Shown piece by piece: positions 48,079-55,317 of a stretch of 58,722 bases of DNA. The notes beneath the pieces were generated by a model, which was given only the letters and a program-made list of their open reading frames with translations, had not been told where the DNA came from and did not search any database. The position numbers and the translations under genes were made by a program. The stretch lies in NCBI GenBank assembly GCA_013042915.1, contig JABDPF010000029.1:1-58722 (forward strand), in the 5' to 3' direction. Numbering within the stretch: the first letter of the stretch is position 1; the number at the start of each line of letters is the position of its first letter. This stretch comes from Lysobacterales bacterium. Its GTDB lineage: Bacteria; Pseudomonadota; Gammaproteobacteria; Xanthomonadales; SZUA-36.

Positions 48079-49824
48079 TTACGTCACCTTCACCTGTACC
48101 AGTTCTTCACCATCGGGATCGTTCACGTGCACCGCGCAGGCGATGCAGGGATCGAAGCTGTGAATGGTTCGAAGGATCTCCAGCGGCTGGTCCTCGATCT
48201 CCAGGGCATGATTGTCCATCAACGCCGCTTCGTAGGCGCCCGGCTGACCCGACGGATCGCGCGGGCCGGCGTTCCAGGTGCTGGGCACCACGGCCTGGTA
48301 GTTGTCGATCTTGCCGTCCTTTATCACGATGTAGTGGGCCAGGCCGCCGCGCGGCGCTTCCATCAGGCCCACGCCCTTGGCTTCCTTGGGCCAGGTCGAG
48401 GGATCCCACAGTTCTTCGTTGTGCACGGCCAGGTCGCCGCCCTTGATGTTGTCGACCAGGTTGTCGAGCCAGACGTTCATCTGGTCAGCAATGATCTTCG
48501 TTTCCAGCGTGCGGGCCGCGGTGCGCCCCAGCGTGGAGAACATGGCATCCAGCGGCAGTTCCAGCTTTGACAGCGCCATGTTGGCGATATCCTGGGTGGG
48601 TTCGTGGCCGGAGGCGTACAGCATCAGCACCCGCGCCAGCGGACCCACTTCCATCGCGTGGCCTTTCCAGCGCGGCGCTTTGAGCCAGGAATAGCTGCCC
48701 TCGACGTCAAGGTGGGTGTACGGGGGCTCGGGGCCGGTGTAGTTGAGGTTGGTCTCGCCCGCGTGCGGGTGCAAACCGACGTTCTTACCGCCTTCGTAGT
48801 CGTACCAGGAGTGGCCGATGAATTCCTGCACCTGGCCCGGGTCGTAGGGGTCGAATTCGTGGATCGTGGAAAGGTCGCGGTCGAGGATCACACCGGAGGG
48901 AATCATCCAGCTCGACGGATCGTCGAGGCCGGCTTCGGGGAAGTCGCCGTAGGTCATGAAATTACCCAAACCCTCTCCGCGCCGGAACCAGTCCTTATAG
49001 AAAGACGCCACCGCCAGGGTGTCGGGCACGTAGACCTGGTCGACGAAGGCGCGCATCCGCTTGATGATGTCGCGCACCTGGCCCAGCGTGACGATGTTTG
49101 TCGCCGTGGCCGCGGCGCCGCCCGTCATCGACGAGGGATCGTTGCTGATCGGCGAGGGCATGCCGCCCACCAGGAAATTCGGATGGGGATTCTTGCCGCC
49201 GAAGATCGTGTGGATCTGCACCACGTCGCGCTGCCACTGCAGGGCGTCCAGGTAATGCGCCACCGCCATCAGGTTGGCTTCAGGCGGAAGCTTATAAGCC
49301 GGGTGACCGTAATAGCCGTTCGCGAAGATGCCCAGCTGGCCTGCCTCGACGAAGTCCTTCAGTTTTTTCTGTGTGTCGCTGAAATAACCCGGGCTGGACC
49401 TGGCGTAGCCCGACAGCGACTGCGCCAGCTCGGAGGTGGCTTTCGGGTCGGCCGACAGTGCGGACACCACGTCGACCCAGTCGAGCGCGTGCAGGTGGTA
49501 GAAATGCATCACGTGGTCGTGCACGTACTGCGCGGCGATCATCAGGTTGCGGATCAGCTGTGCATTGGGCGGAATCTTGTAGCCCAGCGCGTCTTCCACG
49601 GCGCGTACCGAGGCGATGCCGTGCACCAGGGTGCACACGCCGCAGATGCGCTGGGCAAAGGCCCACGCGTCCCGTGGGTCGCGGCCCTGCAAAATCAGTT
49701 CGATGCCGCGCACCATGGTGCCGGAACTCCAGGCGCTGGTGATCTGCCCGTCGCTGGAACGCTCCGCCTCGATCCGGAGGTGCCCCTCGATGCGGGTGAT
49801 CGGGTCAACTACGACTCTGGCCAT
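48079..49824 (-). CDS. hynL: [NiFe] hydrogenase large subunit HynL (group 1e-like)
   Basis: Active-site subunit of 581 residues. It begins VVVDPITRIEGHLRIE, has L1 RICGVC (Cys61, Cys64) and L2 DPCIACAVH (Cys560, Cys563, His566). After His566 a 15-residue tail remains, which the HyaD-type protease must remove for nickel closure. All four nickel-ligand Cys are present, so the enzyme should be active. It is exported with the Tat-carrying small subunit. Neighbours isp1 and isp2 place it in the Isp subtype (1e). Confidence 0.96.
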   Translation of the reverse strand: MARVVVDPITRIEGHLRIEAERSSDGQITSAWSSGTMVRGIELILQGRDPRDAWAFAQRICGVCTLVHGIASVRAVEDALGYKIPPNAQLIRNLMIAAQYVHDHVMHFYHLHALDWVDVVSALSADPKATSELAQSLSGYARSSPGYFSDTQKKLKDFVEAGQLGIFANGYYGHPAYKLPPEANLMAVAHYLDALQWQRDVVQIHTIFGGKNPHPNFLVGGMPSPISNDPSSMTGGAAATATNIVTLGQVRDIIKRMRAFVDQVYVPDTLAVASFYKDWFRRGEGLGNFMTYGDFPEAGLDDPSSWMIPSGVILDRDLSTIHEFDPYDPGQVQEFIGHSWYDYEGGKNVGLHPHAGETNLNYTGPEPPYTHLDVEGSYSWLKAPRWKGHAMEVGPLARVLMLYASGHEPTQDIANMALSKLELPLDAMFSTLGRTAARTLETKIIADQMNVWLDNLVDNIKGGDLAVHNEELWDPSTWPKEAKGVGLMEAPRGGLAHYIVIKDGKIDNYQAVVPSTWNAGPRDPSGQPGAYEAALMDNHALEIEDQPLEILRTIHSFDPCIACAVHVNDPDGEELVQVKVT

Positions 49825-49827
49825 GGG

Positions 49828-50502
49828 TCATTCTCCTTTGAGTACGGTGGTGCGCCGGCGGTGTGCGATGTGCGCGCCGGTCTGGCCCCGGGTAATGAAC
49901 ACCAGGAAGAAGTGCATCAGCTTGCCGAACGGGATGTAAATCAGCAGCAGGCACACGCTGAGTATGTGCAGGGCCAGCAGGGTTTCGTAGCGGGCGCCGA
50001 TGTGCATGGTGGCGACGATGCCGGACAGCACCGGCAGGAACGTCACCAGCCAGCTGAAGTAATCGTCGAAGGTCGAGATCAGGCGCTGCGGTGGGTTGGA
50101 TGCCCGCATGATCAGCGCGGCAATCAGCGAAATCAGGGTCACGATGCTGATCGCGTACACCAGGTTGTTCGGCAGGTGCCCCCAGGAAAGCCCGGTCAGG
50201 TCGTTGATGAACAGGATGTGCGGCAACAGGAAAAACACGACGATGAACAGCCCGATGTGGAACACGTAACCGTTGATCCACTGGAACAGCGAGCGTTGTC
50301 GATACGTCGCCAGCGGCCACATGCGCCGCAGGATGTCGCTCAATGCCGCCATGATCTCCGGTTTTTGCCCGGGGTGCGCCGCGGACGTGTCCTTGGTGCG
50401 CCACATGAACAGCAGGGAAAAAATCCGGAACAACACACCAGCGATGAATACCGTGATCGAAAACATCAGCGCCGGGCCGCGAGCAAATTCTAGAAGTTCC
50501 AT
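49828..50502 (-). CDS. isp1: Isp1: cytochrome b subunit of hydrogenase (NarI/DsrM-like)
   Basis: A 224-residue membrane protein with five hydrophobic helices (LMFSITVFIAGVLFRIFSLL, YVFHIGLFIVVFFLLPHILF, LVYAISIVTLISLIAALIM, TFLPVLSGIVATMHIGARY, LLALHILSVCLLLIYIPFGK). His residues in the second helix and around HIGARYETLLALH can ligate haem b. The start at 50502 overlaps the hynS stop by one base. It takes electrons from HynS to quinone or to Isp2. Confidence 0.91.
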   Translation of the reverse strand: MELLEFARGPALMFSITVFIAGVLFRIFSLLFMWRTKDTSAAHPGQKPEIMAALSDILRRMWPLATYRQRSLFQWINGYVFHIGLFIVVFFLLPHILFINDLTGLSWGHLPNNLVYAISIVTLISLIAALIMRASNPPQRLISTFDDYFSWLVTFLPVLSGIVATMHIGARYETLLALHILSVCLLLIYIPFGKLMHFFLVFITRGQTGAHIAHRRRTTVLKGE

Positions 50503-51623
50503 TATTCGGCCTCCTCTTTGATCGCCTGGGGTGCCGCGTTGGCCTCCAGCAGTTTCTTGCGTTTGCTGCGAACGGACACGGCGGAAGCGGCGCCGATAGC
50601 CGCACCCGCGACGGCCGCTCCCGCGGCGTATTTGAGCGTATCGTCCTTGCCGGTCGCCAGCGGTTTGTAAAACCCGCCGAAGTCCCAGAAGCCGGGCTCG
50701 GAGCAACCGAGGCAGCCATGGCCCGACTGGATCGGGAAACTGACGCCCTGGTTCCATTTCAGGGTGGCGCAGGCGTTGTAGGTGACAGGGCCCTTGCAGC
50801 CGACCTCGTACAGGCACCAGCCTTGGCGGGCGCCCTGGTCGTCAAAGGACTTGGCGAACATGCCTTTCTCATAAAACGGCCGGCGATAGCAGCGGTCGTG
50901 GATGGCCTCGCCGAAGAACGCCTGGGGCCGCCCGAGGTGGTCCAGTTCCGGAATGCCCGCGAAGGAGAGCAGGTAGGCGATGGTCCCCGTCATTGCCTCG
51001 GGGATCGGCGGGCAGCCGGAAATGTTGATGACCGGCTTGTCGGTCAGTTCCGATACCGGCACGGCGCCCGTGGGATTCGGACGCGCTGCCGGAATGCCGC
51101 CGAACGCGGCGCAGGTTCCAACCGCGATCACGGCCTTGGCATGCTCGGCGGTCTCCTCGAACATCTCCACGTTCGACATGCCGGCGATCGTCGAGTAACC
51201 GTTGTTCCCGGCGGGTATCGAACCGTCCACGACCACCAGGTATTCGCCCTTGTTTTCCTCCATCGCCTGCATGCGCGCGTGTTCGGCGGCGTCGCCGGCG
51301 GCATTCTGCAGCGTGTGATGGTAGTCCAGCGAGATGAAATCGAAGATCAGGTCTTCGATAGACGGTGACGAGGCGCGCGTGATCGATTCCGTGCAGCCCG
51401 TGCATTCCTGGAAGGAAAGCCATATCACCGACTGGCGCCGGGCCGTGGCCAGGCCCTCTGCAATAGCGGTCGCGGCGGTGGGCGGCAGGGCCAGTATCGA
51501 TGCCGTGTACGACGCGAACTTCAGGAAGCTGCGTCGTGAGACGCCGCGTTCCGCTAGCGCTTCGCCCAGTGTCCGCGACACCGGTTTGCCATGCAGTTGC
51601 GAATTTCGGTTGTTGTCAGCCAT
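50502..51623 (-). CDS. hynS: [NiFe] hydrogenase small subunit HynS with Tat signal
   Basis: A 373-residue small subunit. The Tat motif RRSFLKF lies at 30-36 within an unusually long N-terminus, followed by the proximal cluster ligands ECTGCTES (74, 77), AVGTCAAFGG and GCPPIPEAM, then the distal and medial sites in DRCYRR, GWCLYEVGCKGP and SGHGCLGCSEPGFWD. It ends with an Ala/Gly-rich membrane segment (YAAGAAVAGAAIGAA) and a basic tail that would sit in the cytoplasm. The ATG at 51623 has GGAGG seven bases upstream. Confidence 0.95.
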   Translation of the reverse strand: MADNNRNSQLHGKPVSRTLGEALAERGVSRRSFLKFASYTASILALPPTAATAIAEGLATARRQSVIWLSFQECTGCTESITRASSPSIEDLIFDFISLDYHHTLQNAAGDAAEHARMQAMEENKGEYLVVVDGSIPAGNNGYSTIAGMSNVEMFEETAEHAKAVIAVGTCAAFGGIPAARPNPTGAVPVSELTDKPVINISGCPPIPEAMTGTIAYLLSFAGIPELDHLGRPQAFFGEAIHDRCYRRPFYEKGMFAKSFDDQGARQGWCLYEVGCKGPVTYNACATLKWNQGVSFPIQSGHGCLGCSEPGFWDFGGFYKPLATGKDDTLKYAAGAAVAGAAIGAASAVSVRSKRKKLLEANAAPQAIKEEAE

Positions 51624-52041
51624 CAGAGGCCTCCGGGTGGATTGAGGGGTTTTGCGAAAGCTCCTGCTGAAGGCGCAGGGCGGCCGCCGTGATATCAGCC
51701 GGCTGTGATGTGAGGATGTCGGGTACGCGGCACACGGAAATTTCTTCCGAGGAGACTTTTTCCTGGGCGCCGCGATGCCGAATCCACCACACGCCCGCAT
51801 ACCGGGTTTCCCAGATGCTGGACCGGCCCGCCAATTCCAGTTCGACGGCCACTTCGCCGCGGCCGAGCGCGTCCTCGAGTTGCCGGCGATCAGCCTGGGT
51901 CAGGGGGAGGCTGCGCAGGTCGACGGATCCTGCCGTTTCGTTGTTTGCCAGGGCCTGCAGCATCCCTGATATTTCGGACAGCACGGAACGCGCCATACCG
52001 GTCACGTTCTCGGTCTGGCAGGGTGCGGCGGCGTTTGTCAT
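51616..52041 (-). CDS. HyaF/HupH-like hydrogenase assembly protein
   Basis: A 141-residue protein in the place of hupH/hyaF. The central DLRSLPLTQADRRQLEDALG followed by GEVAVELELAGRSSIWETRY and GVWWIRHRG matches the C-terminal HupH domain, which functions in small-subunit maturation. It is shorter than full-length HupH. The start overlaps the protease stop as TGATG, and the end overlaps hynS by eight bases, so all three are coupled. Confidence 0.78.
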   Translation of the reverse strand: MTNAAAPCQTENVTGMARSVLSEISGMLQALANNETAGSVDLRSLPLTQADRRQLEDALGRGEVAVELELAGRSSIWETRYAGVWWIRHRGAQEKVSSEEISVCRVPDILTSQPADITAAALRLQQELSQNPSIHPEASDG

Positions 52042-52541
52042 CAAGCAGCCACCCCGGTTTGGGTCCAGTCGTGCACGAGGTCTTCAATCAATGTGCATGC
52101 CCGCAGCGTCGCCTCGCGCACGGGCCCGGTACATCCGCTTCCCCAGTCAGTGCAGCCCGGCTGGATCGCGACCAGGGTGCGGCGGGCCGGCAGTCGGCCG
52201 CCAATCGCGGCGGCGGCGAACAGGTCGAGCAGGGCGACTTCGTGAACGGTTCGGCGCTTGCCCGAGAGCAGCGCGTCGATTTCTTCGTTGTGGAAAAGCT
52301 GCAAGGTGCCCGGCGGGGCGCCAAGTTCGGACGCGTCGACGACGATCACGGCGTCGGCGTCCTCGATTTCAGGCAACAGGGCCAGGCCGATGGTGCCTCC
52401 ATCGACGATGCGCAGGGAAGGGTGTCGGTCCGAGTTCTCGGTCAATGCCCGGGTGACTTCGATGCCGACGCCGTCGTCCTGCATCAGGGTGTTGCCCACA
52501 CCCATGACGAGCACGTTTTCGACCGGTACGGCGGTATCCAT
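52041..52541 (-). CDS. Hydrogenase maturation protease (HyaD/HupD family)
   Basis: A 166-residue endopeptidase that removes the HynL tail after nickel insertion. The N-terminal VMGVGNTLMQDDGVGIEV carries the Asn-Asp nickel-sensing region (acidic residue in MQDDG), then LRIVDGGTIGLALLPEIEDA, VVDASELGAPPGT and HEVALLDLF follow. First gene of the minus-strand hydrogenase operon. The start could also be Met13; I keep 52541. Confidence 0.92.
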   Translation of the reverse strand: MDTAVPVENVLVMGVGNTLMQDDGVGIEVTRALTENSDRHPSLRIVDGGTIGLALLPEIEDADAVIVVDASELGAPPGTLQLFHNEEIDALLSGKRRTVHEVALLDLFAAAAIGGRLPARRTLVAIQPGCTDWGSGCTGPVREATLRACTLIEDLVHDWTQTGVAA

Positions 52542-52633
52542 CGGGACAGACCTTAAATTAGATTATTTATATATTAATAAGACCTTAATAAAGGACGTTT
52601 TGCAATAGGGGCAGACCCTTAGTCACGGGAGGA

Positions 52634-52647
52634 TTGACCCACATCAA
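52634..52647. promoter_or_regulatory. FNR/Anr-like palindrome between the hydrogenase and hyp operons
   Basis: TTGAC-CCAC-ATCAA differs from the FNR/Anr consensus TTGAT-N4-ATCAA at one base. Its centre (52640.5) lies about 41 bases before a plausible start of hypC transcription, downstream of a -10-like TAATAAAATT (52666-52675). This would be a class II FNR promoter for hypC. It is also about 100 bases upstream of the protease gene on the other strand, so both operons could respond. Confidence 0.7.
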
Positions 52648-52738
52648 GCGGCCCGCCTGGCGGACTAATAAAATTCCACTCAATGCATTAATTATTATCG
52701 TCAAATGCGACGTGAGTCGCGAAAGGAGCATCCCGAAC

Positions 52739-52984
52739 ATGTGTCTCGGCGTCCCCATGCGCATCGTTGAGATCGACGGTTTCACGGCCCGTTGCGAAGC
52801 TCGAGGCATAGAGCGCAAGGCCAACCTCTTTCTTCTGCAGCACGAAAACGTGCAGGTGGGCGACATGGTCATGATCCATGTCGGCAACGCCATCCAGAAG
52901 ATGAGCGAGGAAGACGCGCAGACCGCCTGGGAACTGTTTGACGAGATACTGGCGCTGGAAGACGAGGCCAACGCAAGTGCATGA
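52739..52984 (+). CDS. hypC: Hydrogenase assembly chaperone HypC
   Basis: An 81-residue chaperone that carries iron, CN and CO with HypD and then contacts the large subunit. The N-terminal MCLGVPMRIVEIDG has the essential Cys2. AAGGAG precedes the ATG at 52739; the open frame extends further upstream but only through the promoter region. Its stop overlaps the hypA start by eight bases. Confidence 0.95.
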   Translation: MCLGVPMRIVEIDGFTARCEARGIERKANLFLLQHENVQVGDMVMIHVGNAIQKMSEEDAQTAWELFDEILALEDEANASA

Positions 52985-53327
52985 ACTGTCCGTCTGCCAG
53001 GGCTTGATACGGCAGGTGGAGCGGATCGCGGCGGAAAACGCGGCCACCTCGGTGGACCGTATCGTGTTGAAGGTCGGTCCGCTTTCCGGCATCGAACCCG
53101 AATTGCTTCGGCACGCGTTCACCATCGCCCGGGAGGGCACGGTGGCCGCGCTCGCGGAACTTGAGCTGTCGCAGGGCTCGATCAAGGTGCGCTGCCGTCT
53201 CTGCGGTGGCGCCGGCGAAGCCGCGGTCAATCGCCTGCTTTGCCCCGACTGCGGCGAATGGCAGGTTGACGTGACGGAAGGCGAGGAGCTGCTGCTGCTG
53301 AGCCTCGACCTCGAAACTTCCCTGTAG
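52977..53327 (+). CDS. hypA: Nickel metallochaperone HypA
   Basis: A 116-residue protein that delivers nickel to hydrogenase. The start is the GTG at 52977, giving (M)HELSVCQGL, so His2, the essential nickel ligand, is retained. The zinc site is present as CRLCGG and CPDCGEW. It overlaps hypC by eight bases. Its stop codon lies in the left arm of a REP pair. Confidence 0.93.
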   Translation: MHELSVCQGLIRQVERIAAENAATSVDRIVLKVGPLSGIEPELLRHAFTIAREGTVAALAELELSQGSIKVRCRLCGGAGEAAVNRLLCPDCGEWQVDVTEGEELLLLSLDLETSL

Positions 53328-53378
53328 GAGCGACGTAAGTCGCGATCGAAAAGTGCTCGCGGCTCCCGTCGCTCCTAC
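53324..53378. repeat. REP-like inverted pair between hypA and hypB
   Basis: GTAGGAGCGACG (53324-53335) and CGTCGCTCCTAC (53367-53378) form perfect 12-base arms. The left half also has an inner hairpin GCGAC-GTAA-GTCGC. The right arm recurs at 11472-11483. The pair is typical of REP/REPIN elements in gammaproteobacteria and may affect hyp mRNA stability. Confidence 0.8.
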
Positions 53379-53404
53379 ATGGCTACTGAGCGGAGTAATA
53401 AACA

Positions 53405-54178
53405 ATGTGTGACACTTGCGGCTGCAATGTAACCCCCGGCAACGCGCACCTCGTGGACAAGAAAACCGTGGACGTGCTCACCAACCTGCTGCAGGAAAAC
53501 GACCACGTGGCGGCCCACAACCGCGAGCACTTCGAGCGCCATGGCGTCCTGGCGGTCAACTTGATGTCTTCGCCGGGTTCCGGCAAGACCAGCCTGCTCG
53601 AGGCGACGATCGAGGCGCTGGGAAACGAGTTGTCGATGGCGGTCATAGAGGGTGACCTGGAGACCGAGAACGACGCCGAACGCATTCGCGCCAGGGGCGT
53701 GCCGGCCGTTCAGATCACTACCGGGCAGGCCTGCCACCTGGACGCGCACATGGTTCACGACGCCCTGCACGACATGGCACTGGACGACATCGATGTCCTG
53801 TTCATTGAAAACGTCGGCAACCTGGTGTGCCCCGCCAGCTTCGATTTGGGTCACCATGCCAACGTAACCCTGTTGTCGGTCACGGAGGGTGACGACAAGC
53901 CGGCCAAGTACCCGGTGATGTTTCGGGCGGCAGACCTGGTGTTGCTCAGCAAAAGCGATTTTCTGGAAATGATCGACGATTTCGATACGAACCGCGCCGA
54001 GCGCCACGTGCGCGAATTGGCCAACGCGGCCCCGGTGCTGACGCTTTCCGTAAAACGTCCCGACAGCCTTGGCCCCTGGTTCGACTGGTTGCGCGAATCG
54101 GTGATCGCGCTCGGGGAGGGGCGGGTGATGAACCCCCGGGTCCAGCCCGAGGGCGCCACCTTGCACAGCGGTCCCTGA
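53405..54178 (+). CDS. hypB: Hydrogenase nickel-insertion GTPase HypB
   Basis: A 257-residue GTPase. It has the N-terminal nickel motif MCDTCGCN, Walker A SSPGSGKTSLLE, the switch regions with ITTGQACHLDAHMV and DVLFIENVGNLVCPASFD, and the specificity motif VLLSKSDFLEM. No His-rich stretch is present, so storage is not expected. It starts 27 bases after the REP pair. Confidence 0.96.
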   Translation: MCDTCGCNVTPGNAHLVDKKTVDVLTNLLQENDHVAAHNREHFERHGVLAVNLMSSPGSGKTSLLEATIEALGNELSMAVIEGDLETENDAERIRARGVPAVQITTGQACHLDAHMVHDALHDMALDDIDVLFIENVGNLVCPASFDLGHHANVTLLSVTEGDDKPAKYPVMFRAADLVLLSKSDFLEMIDDFDTNRAERHVRELANAAPVLTLSVKRPDSLGPWFDWLRESVIALGEGRVMNPRVQPEGATLHSGP

Positions 54179-54182
54179 TTCC

Positions 54183-55280
54183 ATGACCGACGCCCGCGGT
54201 TGGCTGGCGCGCATTCGTGCGCTGCCCTTGCCCGGAACCATCCGGGTGATGAATGTCTGTGGCGGGCATGAACGGTCGATCACGATGGCGGGCCTTCGCG
54301 GCGCGTTGCCGGACCAGGTCGAGTTGATCCCCGGGCCCGGCTGTCCGGTGTGCGTGTGCCCCGAAGAGGACCTGTACGCTGCGATACAGCTGGCAAGGCG
54401 CCAGGACGTGATCGTCGCGGCGTTTGGTGACATGCTGCGCGTGCCCTGCAATGCCCCGAAGTCCGAACCGCGTTCCCTCGAGCAGGCACGCGCGGCCGGC
54501 GGCGATGTGCGGCCGTTGTCGTCACCCGAAGAGGTGTTGCCGATCGCCCGTGACAACCCGGGGCACGAGGTCGTGTTTTTTGCAGCCGGGTTCGAAACCA
54601 CGGTCGCACCCGTCGCTGCCCTGGTCGCCCAGGGCCTGGAAGCCGATCTTCCATCCAATCTCAGCATCCTGCTTTCCGGGCGCCTGACCTGGCCCGCCGT
54701 CGCAATGTTGCTCGATAGCGGCACCCCCGGCTTCGACGCTTTGATCGCGCCGGGCCATGTCTCCACCGTGATGGGGCCCGAGGAATGGACGTTCGTATCA
54801 GAACGACACGGGATTCCCGCAGCGGTAGCGGGCTTTACGCCGGAGAGCCTGCTGGCCGCGATGTACTCGGTGCTGCGGCAGGTTATCGAGAAGCGCCCGT
54901 TTCTCGACAATTGCTATCCCCAGCTGGTCCGCCCCGGCGGCAACCCCACTGCACGGCAGACATTGGAGCGGGTAATGGATGTCGTGGACGCCAACTGGCG
55001 CGGTATCGGCATCATTCCATCGTCCGGTTTCGCGCTGAGCGCCGAATGCGGGTCGCTCGATGCGCGCCTGCGCTTCGGCATCGAGCCGGACGAGGATCGC
55101 AAGCGGGCAGGGGAGATGCCGCCCGGTTGCGATTGCGCCCGCGTGGTGCTGGGCAAAATCTATCCCAACGAATGCGACCTCTACGGCAAGGCCTGTACCC
55201 CGCGCAAGCCGATCGGGCCGTGCATGGTGTCCGACGAGGGCGCCTGCCGGATCTGGTGGGCGTCGGGGGTGAGGGACTGA
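54183..55280 (+). CDS. hypD: Hydrogenase Fe(CN)2CO assembly protein HypD
   Basis: A 365-residue iron-sulfur scaffold that works with HypC. Motifs: RVMNVCGGHERSITMAGLRG, PGPGCPVCVCPEEDLYAAIQ, FAAGFETTVAP, IAPGHVSTVMG and the C-terminal cluster with CDCARVVLGKIYPNECDLYG and ACTPRKPIGPCMVSDEGAC. Starts five bases after the hypB stop. Confidence 0.96.
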   Translation: MTDARGWLARIRALPLPGTIRVMNVCGGHERSITMAGLRGALPDQVELIPGPGCPVCVCPEEDLYAAIQLARRQDVIVAAFGDMLRVPCNAPKSEPRSLEQARAAGGDVRPLSSPEEVLPIARDNPGHEVVFFAAGFETTVAPVAALVAQGLEADLPSNLSILLSGRLTWPAVAMLLDSGTPGFDALIAPGHVSTVMGPEEWTFVSERHGIPAAVAGFTPESLLAAMYSVLRQVIEKRPFLDNCYPQLVRPGGNPTARQTLERVMDVVDANWRGIGIIPSSGFALSAECGSLDARLRFGIEPDEDRKRAGEMPPGCDCARVVLGKIYPNECDLYGKACTPRKPIGPCMVSDEGACRIWWASGVRD

Positions 55281-55317
55281 CGTGAATCTTCCATCCCTCG
55301 AAAGCGGTCACTGACCG

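Noticed and set aside
46517-48163. 548-codon plus-strand frame opposite isp2
   Set aside because: Antisense to a clear iron-sulfur protein; begins inside the AhpD-like gene in another frame.
48604-50493. 629-codon plus-strand frame opposite hynL and isp1
   Set aside because: Both minus-strand genes carry complete hydrogenase motifs; the plus frame is a shadow.
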